NCBI GenBank assembly: GCA_038258215.1
Contig: JBBSQC010000010.1
Span: 31,954 to 95,953, forward strand
Reading direction: 5' to 3'
Source of the DNA: Fodinibacter sp038258215
Lineage (GTDB): Bacteria; Actinomycetota; Actinomycetes; Actinomycetales; Dermatophilaceae
DNA: 64,000 nt
How positions within the stretch are numbered: the stretch's first letter is position 1; each line of letters begins with the position of its first letter. The notes below the pieces were generated by a model. The model saw only the letters and a list, made by a program, of their open reading frames with translations. It had not been told where the DNA came from and searched no databases. Shown piece by piece: positions 8,606 through 17,316 of the stretch. A program made the position numbers and the translations under genes.

Positions 8606-10109
8606 GGGCGGGCCGTCCGACGGGGGGCCCGTGGTCGGTGACGACCTCGGCCCCCAGCCGGCGCACCGTCTCGACGAGCAGGTCGAGGTCCTCCGTGCGG
8701 GTGCGGTGGTTGCCGATCGCGCACCGCAGGGCCACCTTCCCGTGCAGCACGGTCTCGGACACGATCGCCACCCCGCTCTCGTGCAGTCGGAGGGTGAGCT
8801 CGTGGGTGATCTCGTCGAGGTGCTCCCGCTGCACTCCCGGTGGGGCATAGCGGAAGCAGACGATGTCACAGCCGCCGACCGCGAGCAGCTCCAGGTCAGG
8901 AGACGTGGTGACGAGGTGGGCCAGGTGGTGCGCCTGGCCGATGTTCAGGTCGATGACCTGGCCGAAGGCGTCCGCCCCGTATGCCGTGAAGGCCATCCAG
9001 ACCCGTAGGGCCCGGAACCCCCGGGAGAGCGCGATGCCCAGCTCGGTGTACCAGAGGTCGCTCCCGGAGAGGCCACGGTCGGAGTGCCTGAGGTACGTCG
9101 ACTCGACGGAGAAGGTCCCTCGGTGCGCCGCCGCGTCGCGCACGAGCACCAGCCCGACGTCCATGGGCGCCTGCATCCACTTGTGCAGGTCCAGGGCCAG
9201 GGAGTCGGCCCGCTCGATGCCACGCACCGTCTCCGCGTGCTTGCTCAGGGCGAGGAACCCCCCGATGGCACCATCGACGTGCAGCCAGATCCCCTCGCGC
9301 GCAGCGATGTCCGCGATGGCGTCCAGGTCGTCCACGGCCCCCGTGTTGACCGTGCCCGCGGTCGCGACAACGGCAAGGGGGGTGATGCCGGCCGCGCGGT
9401 CGGCCGCGATGGCGGACTCGAGAGCGGCCACGTCCATCGTGAAGTCCTCGCCCACGGGTACGAGGCGCAGGGCGGCTGCGCCGAGACCGAGCAGCTCGCA
9501 GGTCTTGCGGTGGCAGCTGTGGACCTCGGAAGACGCGTAGACGGCATACGGTCGACCGTCCAGGCCGGTGCTGCGCACCGACGGCCCGATGGTCGAGCTA
9601 CGAGCCACGGCCAGGCCGAGGAGGTTGGCCTCGGACGCACCGCTCACGAACAGGCCACTCGACGCGGTGGGGTAGCCGGCGGCCTCGGCACACCACTGAA
9701 CGGTCTGCCGCTCGACGAGCACCGGGGCGTGGTCGCCGCCCCCGAGGTTGGCGTTGTGCACGCTCGCGAGGAGGTCCGCGATGTTGCCCACCGGGTTCCC
9801 GGCCCCCATGTACCACCCCCAGAAACGACGATGGTCGTTGCCCATCGAGTAGGGCGCCACGCGGGTCACGAAGTCCTCGTATGCCGAGTCGGCCCCCGAC
9901 CCGGCACGAGGCAGCGAGCCGCTGAAGGACTCGCGCACCTCGTCGGGCATGGCGCGCCACACCGGCTCGTCAGCCCGGCCGGCGAGGTGGTCGATGGAGT
10001 CGTCCACGGCGCGGTGGGCCAGGGCCCGCAGCGCGGCCCAGTCGGTGGGGTCGAGCGAGGCAGACTCCCTTCCCGGTCCGACGACGTCCGGAGTGTGCTC
10101 GGGCACCAT
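8592..10109 (-). CDS. PLP-dependent group II amino-acid decarboxylase
   Basis: A 505-residue fold-type I PLP enzyme of the aromatic-L-amino-acid/glutamate decarboxylase family. The cofactor lysine is K310 in LDLHKWMQAP. Upstream are the pyridine-stacking His region (SSEVHSCHRKTCELLG) and the Asp that contacts the PLP nitrogen (WLHVDGAIGG). The N-terminal FWGWYMGAGNPVGN block and the GDHAPVLVERQ substrate segment are typical. The amino-acid specificity cannot be assigned; the sequence leans to the aromatic/tyrosine decarboxylase-like group rather than GadB. The ATG at 10109 has a GGGAG site about 10 bases upstream. It lies 74 bases downstream of the haemoglobin gene and may be its own unit. 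Confidence 0.85.
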   Translation of the reverse strand: MVPEHTPDVVGPGRESASLDPTDWAALRALAHRAVDDSIDHLAGRADEPVWRAMPDEVRESFSGSLPRAGSGADSAYEDFVTRVAPYSMGNDHRRFWGWYMGAGNPVGNIADLLASVHNANLGGGDHAPVLVERQTVQWCAEAAGYPTASSGLFVSGASEANLLGLAVARSSTIGPSVRSTGLDGRPYAVYASSEVHSCHRKTCELLGLGAAALRLVPVGEDFTMDVAALESAIAADRAAGITPLAVVATAGTVNTGAVDDLDAIADIAAREGIWLHVDGAIGGFLALSKHAETVRGIERADSLALDLHKWMQAPMDVGLVLVRDAAAHRGTFSVESTYLRHSDRGLSGSDLWYTELGIALSRGFRALRVWMAFTAYGADAFGQVIDLNIGQAHHLAHLVTTSPDLELLAVGGCDIVCFRYAPPGVQREHLDEITHELTLRLHESGVAIVSETVLHGKVALRCAIGNHRTRTEDLDLLVETVRRLGAEVVTDHGPPVGRPAPSPQ

Positions 10110-10183
10110 GTCGAGATGCTCCCACCACGGCGGGCGTCCTGACCAGACCGGCGCACCGGCTGAGGGTGAGGTCCTCGCCAGGG

Positions 10184-10633
10184 TCAGTCGGCTTGGACCA
10201 CCTCTCGGCGGTAGCCCTCGATGATGGCGTTGAACTCTGTCCTTTCACGCTCGGGCACACCCAGGAACATCAGGGTGGCCGCGATCTCCATCGCCACGGC
10301 GTCGAACCCGGCGGTGTCGATGGACAGGCCGTCGTGCGCCGCCAGCATGTCCCGGCCGAGGTAGCACTTCGGCCCGCCCGCGGCCTCGATGGACCAGGCG
10401 GTGACCAGGAACTTGTAGCCGGGCCCGTTGGCGGGATCGCCGTGGTGCGCGTGCACGCCGGTGTTGGCGTTGACCAGTGCATTGTCGAAGAGTCGGTCGA
10501 CGAGCACGTCGACTGCGCCGGCGATGGCGTAGGCGCCACCGAGGCGCTCGTACAGCGAGGCGTCAGAGGGGACCTCCTCGGCCGCCGCGGCGATGTCGCC
10601 GACCTCGGCCTCGGGTTCGATGATCTGGGTCAT
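10184..10633 (-). CDS. Group 1 truncated haemoglobin
   Basis: A 149-residue 2/2 haemoglobin. The globin part starts at SLYERLGG (26-33), followed by the AGAVDVLVDRLFDN helix, the WSIEAAGGPKCYLGRDM segment and the proximal haem histidine H100 in MLAAHDGL. The first ~25 residues are an acidic, Ala/Glu-rich extension. Group 1 truncated globins bind O2 and NO, and the mycobacterial TrHbN detoxifies NO to nitrate; the role here is inferred. The ATG has a strong AAGGAG site and overlaps the stop of the OhrR/MarR gene as ATGA, so the two are translationally coupled. That suggests control by peroxide or thiol oxidation. Confidence 0.85.
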   Translation of the reverse strand: MTQIIEPEAEVGDIAAAAEEVPSDASLYERLGGAYAIAGAVDVLVDRLFDNALVNANTGVHAHHGDPANGPGYKFLVTAWSIEAAGGPKCYLGRDMLAAHDGLSIDTAGFDAVAMEIAATLMFLGVPERERTEFNAIIEGYRREVVQAD

Positions 10634-11124
10634 GACGTGTCTCCTTCGGTTGTCGTCCTCCCCGCCGGTGCGGGCAGGGCCAGGTCGGGGCTCAGCTCTC
10701 CGGCCAGGGCGCGGAGCCGGCGACGCAGGTCGGCGAGCGAGGCAGGGTCGAGGCCGGTGGCGCAGGCGACCTCCGCCTGCGCGTCCGCGGCTGCGGCCTG
10801 GAGGTCCCGGCCGCGCCCGGTCACGGCGACCACCACCCGGCGGCGGTCCGTGCCGCGGCTGCGACGCACGAGCCCGGCGACCTCCAGTCGCGCCACGAGG
10901 GGAGTCACGGCGTGGGAGTCGAGCTCGAGGCGGTGGGCGATCTGCCCGACCGTTGCCGGACCGTCCTGCCACAGCGTGAGCATGACGAGGTACTGCGGGT
11001 AGGTGAGGCCGATCTGGTCGAGCAGGGGGCGATAGCGACGGGTGATCGCGTGGGTCGCCGCATAGAGCGCGAAGCAGAGCTGGTCGTCGAGGTGGGGCCC
11101 TCCGACCACGGCGGGCTGTGGCAT
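10630..11124 (-). CDS. ohrR: OhrR-type MarR family regulator
   Basis: A 164-residue winged-helix MarR protein closely resembling organic-peroxide sensors. The N-terminal block DDQLCFALYAATHAITRRYRPLLDQIGLTYPQYLVMLTLW is the OhrR hallmark and places the reactive cysteine at C17, with partner tyrosines downstream. The recognition helix and wing are HRLELDSHAVTPLVARLE and RRSRGTDRRRVVV. In OhrR, oxidation of this Cys by organic hydroperoxides releases DNA. The usual partner, the peroxidase Ohr, is not adjacent; a truncated haemoglobin is. The ATG at 11124 has GGAGG 5 bases upstream. I preferred it to an in-frame start at 11166 that lacks a site. Confidence 0.85.
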   Translation of the reverse strand: MPQPAVVGGPHLDDQLCFALYAATHAITRRYRPLLDQIGLTYPQYLVMLTLWQDGPATVGQIAHRLELDSHAVTPLVARLEVAGLVRRSRGTDRRRVVVAVTGRGRDLQAAAADAQAEVACATGLDPASLADLRRRLRALAGELSPDLALPAPAGRTTTEGDTS

Positions 11125-11161
11125 CACCACCTCCGATCGCCTGTGGACGGGCTCACAGTAG

Positions 11162-11187
11162 GTCACACTCCATCAGGCGTGACACGC
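11162..11187. promoter_or_regulatory. Candidate OhrR operator dyads
   Basis: In the 67-base gap upstream of the regulator, GCGTG-A-CACGC (11177-11187) is a perfect dyad, and GTCAC (11162-11166) is repeated inverted as GTGAC (11179-11183). The position fits an autoregulatory operator; the link to OhrR is inference. Confidence 0.35.
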
Positions 11188-11191
11188 TTTA

Positions 11192-12802
11192 TCAAGAGGT
11201 GGCCTGCGGCCCTCGGCCCTCGGGGCTGCCCACGGCGACCGGGGCTCGGTCGCAGTCGACCTCCAGCGGCGGGGCCCCGACGGCACAGTGCCTCGCAAAT
11301 GACCCGTGGGCAGGGGTCGGCAGTTGCGTGGCCCCGGTCGGTGGGGTGTCGCCGGCATCGGTCCCTTCCGGTGCGGCCGCGTCGGAGAGGGTCGTGTTCG
11401 AGATGGTGAACGCCGCCACCACGCCGCCGAGCAGGACGACTCCGGCGGCAACCCACAGGGCCGTCTGGAAGCCTGCGTCGAACGACTCGGGGCGGGTGTA
11501 GTCGTCACCGCTGATCCCCGCGACGGCCGGAAGGACCGCGATGGCGAGCAGGCCGGCGGCCCGGGCGACCGCGTTGTTGACCCCCGAGGCGAGCCCGGCG
11601 TGCTCGGCCGGAGCGGCCGCGAGTGCGGTGGCGGTGAGCGGTGCGACCATCACCGAGAGACCGAGGCCGAAGACGAGCACGGCGGGCAGCACGTCCGTCA
11701 GGTAAGCGGCATCCGGGCCGATGCGGAGCATCAACAGCAGTCCGACGGAGCACACGGCGGGGCCGACGCTCATCTGCAGCCGGGGACCGATCCGGTAGGC
11801 GAGCGCACCCGAACGGGCGGACAGCAGGAGCATCACCACGGTGATCGGCAGGATCGCCGTGCCCGCGGCGATCGGCGTGAAGCCGCTGACGACCTGGAGC
11901 TGGATGACGAGGAGGAAGAAGACCGCGCCGAAACCGCCGTAGACCGTGAAGGTGACGAGGTTCGCGGCGGTGAACTGCCGGGAGCGGAAGATGTCGAGGG
12001 GCAGCATCGGGTGGGCGGTGTGGCGTTCGAGCAGGACGAACCCGATGGCGCAGGCGACGCCGACCAGAGCCGCGGCAGCGACCGGTGGGGAGGAGGCCCC
12101 CCTGCTCGGTTGCTCGACCAGGGCGTAGGTGACGCCACCGAGCGCGAGCACCCCGAGCGCGGCGCCCGCGAGGTCGAGGTGTTTCGCGGAGGTGGGGTCG
12201 CGGGACTCCGGCACGTGCCGGAGGGCGACGAGGACCACCAGGATCGCCAGGGGCGCGTTGATCAGGAAGACCCATCGCCAGGAGAGCTGCTCGACGAGCC
12301 AGCCGCCGAGGAACGGTCCGATCGCCGTTGCGACCCCTCCGAGCCCCGACCACGCACCGATCGCCCTGGCCCGGTCCCCGGGCACGAACGACGCCTGGAT
12401 GAGCGCCAGGCTCCCCGGCGTGAGGAGAGCACCACCGACCCCTTGGAAGGCGCGCGCCGCGATGAGGGTCTCCACCGTCGGGGCCGCTGCGCAGACCAGG
12501 GACGCCAGGGCGAACCACACCACGCCGATGAGGAAGACCCGGCGCCGGCCGAAGCGGTCGGAGAGCGAACCACCGAGGAGGATGAAGGCGGCCAGGGTCA
12601 GGGTGTAGGCCGTGACCGTCCACTGGAGTCCGGCGAAGTCGGCGCCGAGGTCGGCGCCGCTCGCCGGGAGCGCCACGTTGACGACCGTGGCGTCGATGCC
12701 CGCGAGGCCGGAGCCGAGGATGGAGGCGAGGAGGACCCATCGCCCAGTCGCAGACCCAAAGCGCACCTGTCCGCCGGCTGTCGCCGCCGATCCCTCGTCC
12801 AC
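11192..12802 (-). CDS. DHA2-family (EmrB/QacA) MFS exporter
   Basis: A 536-residue, probably 14-helix MFS protein. Diagnostic features are helix 1 LASILGSGLAGIDATVVNVALP (the DHA2 motif with an acidic residue), QWTVTAYTLTLAAFILLGG, the loop motif GSLSDRFGRRRVF, motif C-like GLGGVATAIGPFLGGWL and FQGVGGALLTPGS. Such proteins export drugs, dyes or lipids by proton antiport. The hydrophilic C-terminal ~60 residues are Ala/Pro/Thr-rich and poorly conserved. It lies upstream of ohrR on the same strand and could be read into it, though the intervening 67 bases contain possible regulatory dyads. Start GTG at 12802 with a leaderless-type -10. Confidence 0.88.
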   Translation of the reverse strand: MDEGSAATAGGQVRFGSATGRWVLLASILGSGLAGIDATVVNVALPASGADLGADFAGLQWTVTAYTLTLAAFILLGGSLSDRFGRRRVFLIGVVWFALASLVCAAAPTVETLIAARAFQGVGGALLTPGSLALIQASFVPGDRARAIGAWSGLGGVATAIGPFLGGWLVEQLSWRWVFLINAPLAILVVLVALRHVPESRDPTSAKHLDLAGAALGVLALGGVTYALVEQPSRGASSPPVAAAALVGVACAIGFVLLERHTAHPMLPLDIFRSRQFTAANLVTFTVYGGFGAVFFLLVIQLQVVSGFTPIAAGTAILPITVVMLLLSARSGALAYRIGPRLQMSVGPAVCSVGLLLMLRIGPDAAYLTDVLPAVLVFGLGLSVMVAPLTATALAAAPAEHAGLASGVNNAVARAAGLLAIAVLPAVAGISGDDYTRPESFDAGFQTALWVAAGVVLLGGVVAAFTISNTTLSDAAAPEGTDAGDTPPTGATQLPTPAHGSFARHCAVGAPPLEVDCDRAPVAVGSPEGRGPQATS

Positions 12803-12808
12803 GGGCCC

Positions 12809-12814
12809 AATCTA
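12809..12814 (-). promoter_or_regulatory. -10 element, leaderless MFS exporter gene
   Basis: Read on minus, TAGATT ends 6 bases before the GTG at 12802. It faces the uvrB promoter across about 70 bases, with a GCACTCC/GGAGTGC dyad (12835-12841 and 12849-12855) between them. Confidence 0.5.
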
Positions 12815-12882
12815 TGTCGCCGACCGCAGCGGGTGCACTCCGTGGTCGGGAGTGCCCGCTGCCGGCTGTCGGTGCGGCGGCA

Positions 12883-12888
12883 TACCGT
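12883..12888 (+). promoter_or_regulatory. -10 element, leaderless uvrB
   Basis: TACCGT ends 6 bases before the uvrB ATG at 12895. I looked for a LexA-type palindrome in the divergent region and saw none. Confidence 0.4.
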
Positions 12889-12894
12889 AGTGGC

Positions 12895-15006
12895 ATGCGT
12901 CCCACCACCGACCTCCAGCGCCGAGTCGCCCCGATCGAGGTCATCTCGGACTTCCAGCCCGCGGGCGACCAGCCCGCGGCGATCGCCGAGCTCACCCGTC
13001 GGGTGAAGGGCGGCGAGCAGGACGTCGTGCTCCTGGGTGCCACAGGCACCGGCAAGTCGGCCACCACCGCGTGGCTCATCGAACAGCTGCAGCGCCCGAC
13101 CCTGGTCATGGCCCCCAACAAGACCCTCGCGGCCCAGCTCGCCAACGAGTTCCGAGAGCTGTTGCCCAACAACGCCGTCGAGTACTTCGTGAGCTACTAC
13201 GACTACTACCAGCCCGAGGCCTACGTCCCGCAGACCGACACCTACATCGAGAAGGACTCCTCGATCAACGACGAGGTCGAGCGGCTGCGCCACAGCGCCA
13301 CCAACAGCCTGCTCACCCGGCGTGACGTCGTCGTCGTCGCCTCCGTGTCCTGCATCTACGGCCTGGGCACCCCACAGGAGTACGTCGACCGCATGGTGCC
13401 GCTGCGGGTGGGTGACCAGGTCAACCGCGACGACCTCCTCCGCAAGTTCGTCCACATGCAGTACACCCGCAACGACCTCGCCTTCACCCGGGGCACCTTC
13501 CGGGTGCGCGGGGACACCGTCGAGATCATCCCGATGTACGAGGAACACGCGGTGCGTATCGAGTTCTTCGGCGACGAGGTGGAGGCGCTCTACACCCTCA
13601 ACCCGGTGTCCGGGGAGGTCGTGCGCGACGAGCAGGAGATGTACGTCTTCCCCGCGTCGCACTACGTCGCCGGGCCGGAGCGGATGGAGCGGGCCATCGG
13701 TGGCATCGAGCGCGAGCTCGAGGAGCAGCTGGCACTGTTCGAGAAGCAGGGCAAGCTCCTCGAGGCGCAGCGGCTGCGGATGCGCACGACCTACGACATC
13801 GAGATGATGCGCCAGATCGGCTCGTGCTCGGGCATCGAGAACTACTCCCTGCACATCGACGGTCGCAGCCGCGGAAGCGCGCCCAACTGCCTCATCGACT
13901 ACTTCCCCGAGGACTTCCTCCTCGTCCTGGACGAGTCCCACGTCACGGTGCCCCAGATCGGCGCGATGTACGAGGGAGACATGAGCCGCAAGCGCACGCT
14001 GGTGGACCACGGCTTCCGGCTGCCGTCGGCGATGGACAACCGCCCGCTGAAGTGGGAGGAGTTCCTCGGCCGGGTCGGTCAGACCGTCTACCTCTCCGCG
14101 ACCCCGGGGCCCTACGAGCTCGCGAAGGGCGACGGCGTCGTCGAGCAGATCATCCGACCCACGGGGCTCGTCGACCCAGAGATCATCCTCAAGCCGACCA
14201 AGGGCCAGATCGACGATCTGCTGCACGAGATCCGCACCCGCGCCGAGAAGAGCGAGCGCGTGCTGGTCACGACCCTCACCAAGAAGATGGCCGAGGACCT
14301 CACCGACTACCTGCTCGACAAGGGGGTCCGGGTCCGCTACCTCCACTCCGACATCGACACCCTGCGCCGGGTCGAGCTGCTGCGCGAGCTGAGGCTGGGG
14401 GAGTACGACGTGCTCGTGGGCATCAACCTGCTCCGGGAGGGCCTCGACCTGCCCGAGGTGTCCCTCGTGTCGATCCTCGACGCCGACAAGGAGGGCTTCC
14501 TCCGCTCCAGCCGGAGCCTGATCCAGACCGTGGGCCGCGCCGCCCGCAACGTGTCCGGGCAGGTGCACATGTATGCCGACAAGGTGACCCCGTCGATGGC
14601 CCAGGCCGTCGAGGAGACCGCGCGCCGCCGGGAGATCCAGGTCGCCTACAACCTCGAGCGGGGCATCGACCCGCAGCCCCTGCGCAAGAAGATCGCCGAC
14701 ATCACCGACATGCTCCAGCGCGAGGACGCGGACACCGAGGAGCTCCTCGGGTCCGGCCGGGCCCGGTCCCGGGGCAAGAGCGACGGTGGGCGCGGCGGCC
14801 GCGGTGCGGCGGCAGCCGATGCCGCGATGTCCGGTCACCGCGCGGGCACGGTGGCGGCGAGCGACCTCGGGGGCCTCATCCAAGAGCTCACCGCGCAGAT
14901 GCACCAGGCGGCCGGAGACCTCCACTTCGAGCTGGCCGCGCGGCTGCGCGACGAGATCGGGGACCTCAAGAAGGAGCTGCGCCAGATGAGTGAGGCGACG
15001 CGGTGA
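12895..15006 (+). CDS. uvrB: Excinuclease ABC subunit B
   Basis: UvrB, 703 residues, the DNA-damage-verifying helicase-like subunit that UvrA loads and UvrC then joins. Walker A is GATGTGKS (48-55). The damage-probing beta-hairpin is YFVSYYDYYQPEAYVPQ. The DEAD-like motif is LDESHV (about 343-348), followed by VYLSATPGPYE, GRAARN and ERGIDPQPLRKKI. The C-terminal UVR motif (about 655-690) that contacts UvrC is present after a Gly/Arg/Ala-rich linker. ATG at 12895 matches the family start. The next gene's GTG overlaps the stop by 4 bases. Confidence 0.97.
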   Translation: MRPTTDLQRRVAPIEVISDFQPAGDQPAAIAELTRRVKGGEQDVVLLGATGTGKSATTAWLIEQLQRPTLVMAPNKTLAAQLANEFRELLPNNAVEYFVSYYDYYQPEAYVPQTDTYIEKDSSINDEVERLRHSATNSLLTRRDVVVVASVSCIYGLGTPQEYVDRMVPLRVGDQVNRDDLLRKFVHMQYTRNDLAFTRGTFRVRGDTVEIIPMYEEHAVRIEFFGDEVEALYTLNPVSGEVVRDEQEMYVFPASHYVAGPERMERAIGGIERELEEQLALFEKQGKLLEAQRLRMRTTYDIEMMRQIGSCSGIENYSLHIDGRSRGSAPNCLIDYFPEDFLLVLDESHVTVPQIGAMYEGDMSRKRTLVDHGFRLPSAMDNRPLKWEEFLGRVGQTVYLSATPGPYELAKGDGVVEQIIRPTGLVDPEIILKPTKGQIDDLLHEIRTRAEKSERVLVTTLTKKMAEDLTDYLLDKGVRVRYLHSDIDTLRRVELLRELRLGEYDVLVGINLLREGLDLPEVSLVSILDADKEGFLRSSRSLIQTVGRAARNVSGQVHMYADKVTPSMAQAVEETARRREIQVAYNLERGIDPQPLRKKIADITDMLQREDADTEELLGSGRARSRGKSDGGRGGRGAAAADAAMSGHRAGTVAASDLGGLIQELTAQMHQAAGDLHFELAARLRDEIGDLKKELRQMSEATR

Positions 15007-15341
15007 CCGACCAGACCCTCGCGGAGTACGCACTCGCGAAGCCGGGCGCCTGGGCCGACCAGCCCTGGGAGGGCGACCACGTGGCCAAGGTCGGGGACAA
15101 GATCTTCTGCTTCCTCGGCGGAGCAGCCATCGGTGTGTCGTGCGGCGGCCGCGAGGCGGCCGACGAGTGGCTCGCCGAGTTTCCCGACGATGCGAGTGTC
15201 ATGCCCTACATCGGGCGGCACGGCTGGAACACCCTGCGGGTCGGTGGGGCCATTCCCGATGACGCGTTGCGGGAGGCCATCGACACCTCGTACGCGGTCG
15301 TCGTGGCCAAGCTGCCGCGGTCGAGACGGCCGGTGCCCTGA
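15003..15341 (+). CDS. MmcQ/YjbR family protein
   Basis: A 112-residue protein of the MmcQ/YjbR (CyaY-like fold) family. Features are LAKPGAWADQPWEGDHVAKVGDKIFCFLG, VSCGGREAADEWLAEFPD, MPYIGRHGWNTLRV and the terminal DTSYAVVVAKLPR, which all match the family pattern. These proteins are often called DNA-binding on structural grounds, but the function is not settled. Its GTG overlaps the uvrB stop (GTGA), so it is translationally coupled to a repair gene. Confidence 0.8.
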   Translation: MTDQTLAEYALAKPGAWADQPWEGDHVAKVGDKIFCFLGGAAIGVSCGGREAADEWLAEFPDDASVMPYIGRHGWNTLRVGGAIPDDALREAIDTSYAVVVAKLPRSRRPVP

Positions 15342-15389
15342 CCCCTGCGCCGACGCGCCGGCTCGACGGGCGGGGAAGCCGCGCCTCGA

Positions 15390-15395
15390 TAGACT
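15390..15395 (+). promoter_or_regulatory. -10 element, leaderless terC gene
   Basis: TAGACT ends 6 bases before the GTG at 15402. Confidence 0.5.
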
Positions 15396-15401
15396 CCTCC
15401 G

Positions 15402-16415
15402 GTGATCCACTCGCTCCTGCCCGCGGCGTCGACGACCCTGGACATCGACCCGTGGGTGTGGTGGCTGACCCTCGGCGTCGCGGCGGCGGTCCTGACCTTC
15501 GACGTCATCGCGATCGGCCGCAACCCGCATCGACCTTCCACGAGAGAGCTCTCGGTGGCGCTGGCGGTCTACGTCGGCGCCGCGGTCGTCTTCGGCCTCG
15601 GGATGTGGTGGGTCGCGGGCGGGCAGCTGGCCGGGGAGTTCTACGCCGGGTGGTTGACCGAGTACTCGCTCTCGGTGGACAACCTCTTCATCTTCATCCT
15701 CATCATGGCGCGCGTCGCCGTGCCCGAGAAGCTCCAGCAGTTCGCCCTCATGGTGGGCATCGTCATCGCGATCATCCTCCGAGCCATCTTCATCGCGGTC
15801 GGCGCGGCGGCGATCAACAACTTCAGCTGGATCTTCTACATCTTCGGTGTCTTCCTCATCTACACCGCGGTCAAGCTGGCCAGCGAGGGGGACGGTGACG
15901 ACGACGAGTACGAGGAGAACCGCCTCATGGTGCTGGTGGAGCGTCGCTTCCCGGCGACCCAGGACTACGACGGCACCAAGCTCTTCACCCAGCAGAACGG
16001 CAAGCGCCTGGCCACCCCGCTCTTCTTCGTCATCCTCGCCCTGGGCACCACCGACCTGCTCTTCGCCCTCGACTCGATCCCGGCCATCTACGGACTGACC
16101 CGCGAGCCCTACATCGTCCTGGTCGCCAACCTCTTCGCCCTGATGGGGCTGCGACAGCTCTACTTCCTGCTCGGTGGCCTCCTGAAGAAGCTGGTCTACC
16201 TCAGCATCGGGCTGGCGGTCCTGCTGGCCTTCATCGGCGTCAAGCTCCTGCTGCACGCACTGCACGAGAACGAGCTTCCGTTCATCAACGGCGGCGAGCA
16301 CGTGCCCGTCCCCGAGATCCCGATCTGGCTGTCGCTGACCGCGATCGTCGTCATCCTCGGGGTCACGACCGTCGCGAGCCTCTGGAGGACGGGCAAGGAC
16401 TCCGAGGTCAGATAG
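15402..16415 (+). CDS. TerC family integral membrane protein
   Basis: A 337-residue TerC/Alx-type polytopic membrane protein. The family motif EYSLSVDNLFIFILI and its repeat LGTTDLLFALDSIPAIYGL each carry intramembrane acidic residues. About nine hydrophobic segments are visible, with a charged cytoplasmic loop (EGDGDDDEYEENR) between the halves. Family members export metal ions, notably Mn2+, or support metalation of exported enzymes; the specific role here is inferred. No riboswitch-like leader is possible, because the predicted transcript is leaderless and only 60 bases separate it from the upstream gene. It converges with the DMT transporter gene. Confidence 0.88.
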   Translation: MIHSLLPAASTTLDIDPWVWWLTLGVAAAVLTFDVIAIGRNPHRPSTRELSVALAVYVGAAVVFGLGMWWVAGGQLAGEFYAGWLTEYSLSVDNLFIFILIMARVAVPEKLQQFALMVGIVIAIILRAIFIAVGAAAINNFSWIFYIFGVFLIYTAVKLASEGDGDDDEYEENRLMVLVERRFPATQDYDGTKLFTQQNGKRLATPLFFVILALGTTDLLFALDSIPAIYGLTREPYIVLVANLFALMGLRQLYFLLGGLLKKLVYLSIGLAVLLAFIGVKLLLHALHENELPFINGGEHVPVPEIPIWLSLTAIVVILGVTTVASLWRTGKDSEVR

Positions 16416-16423
16416 GTCGCTTT

Positions 16424-17299
16424 TCAGGTGGCCGCGGCCTGCGCAGGGTCCTTCCTGGCGCCGAGGCCGAGCACGAGCGCTGACGCGCTGACCACGAGGC
16501 CCATCCCGAGGAGCTGGAGCGGGCTCAGCCGCTGGCCGAGCACCACCAGGCCGGCGAGTGCGGCGCAGGCCGGCTCCAGGCTCAGCAGGATCCCGAAGAC
16601 CTGCGCCGAGAGGCGGCGCAGGGCGAGCAGCTCGAGGGAGTAGGGGAGCACCGAGGACAGCACCGCGATGCCCAGCCCCTTGGCGATGGTGGGTCCGCTC
16701 CAGTCGGGCACGCTGGTGATCCCGAAGGGCAGGGTCACCACGGTGGCCACGACCATGGCCAGGGCCAGCCCCTCGAGCCGGGGGAACTCCGCCCCGGTGC
16801 GCCCGGAGAGGACGATGTATGCCGCCCAGAAGCCGCCCGCGGCCAGGGCCAGTCCGATACCGGTCCACTCCAGCTCGGCGACCGGGGTCCCGATCGCCTC
16901 GGAGATCAGGACGACGCCCACAGCCGCCGCGAGCACCGCGACGCCGTCGACGAGGCGTCTGGACAGGGCGGCGGCCAGCGCCAGCGGTCCGATGAACTCG
17001 ATGGTCACCGCCACCCCGATCGGGAGGTGCACCAGCGACCCGTAGAACGCGAAGTTCATCAGGCCGAGCGCCGTCCCGAACGCGACCACCGTGAGCCAGG
17101 CCCGGCGCGAGTGGCCGCGCCAGCGGGGGCGGACGATCACCAGGAGCATCACGGTGGCGAAGAGCAGCCGCATGACGACCGACCCGCCGGCCCCGATCTG
17201 GGGGATCAGGGTCTGGGCCAGGGCCCCGCCGAACTGGACGGAGACGATGCCCATGAGCACGAGGATCGGGGCTGGCACCCTCTCTGCTCGGCTCGTCAC
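16424..17299 (-). CDS. EamA/DMT family transporter (RhtA-like)
   Basis: A 291-residue drug/metabolite transporter with ten hydrophobic segments in two EamA repeats. GVAVTIEFIGPLALAA and the second-repeat SSVLPYSLELLALRRLSAQVFGILLSLEPACAALAG closely resemble the threonine/homoserine exporter RhtA group. It is probably an exporter of amino acids or related metabolites in the cytoplasmic membrane; the substrate is inferred from subfamily. The GTG start at 17299 has a leaderless-type -10. Confidence 0.82.
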   Translation of the reverse strand: MTSRAERVPAPILVLMGIVSVQFGGALAQTLIPQIGAGGSVVMRLLFATVMLLVIVRPRWRGHSRRAWLTVVAFGTALGLMNFAFYGSLVHLPIGVAVTIEFIGPLALAAALSRRLVDGVAVLAAAVGVVLISEAIGTPVAELEWTGIGLALAAGGFWAAYIVLSGRTGAEFPRLEGLALAMVVATVVTLPFGITSVPDWSGPTIAKGLGIAVLSSVLPYSLELLALRRLSAQVFGILLSLEPACAALAGLVVLGQRLSPLQLLGMGLVVSASALVLGLGARKDPAQAAAT

Positions 17300-17305
17300 C
17301 GGGTC

Positions 17306-17311
17306 AGGCTA
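17306..17311 (-). promoter_or_regulatory. -10 element, leaderless DMT gene
   Basis: Read on minus, TAGCCT ends 6 bases before the GTG at 17299. Confidence 0.5.
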
Positions 17312-17316
17312 GCCAC

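Noticed and set aside
11306..13006. A 566-codon open frame on plus opposite the DHA2 exporter
   Set aside because: Arg/Gly/Glu low-complexity shadow; the minus-strand MFS protein is clearly the real gene.
12598..15033. An 811-codon open frame on minus opposite uvrB
   Set aside because: Antisense shadow of uvrB; no conserved motif, and it merges with the MFS frame only by chance.
15342..15401. Mn2+ (yybP-ykoY) riboswitch before terC
   Set aside because: Only 60 bases are available and a -10 element sits directly before the GTG, leaving no leader RNA.
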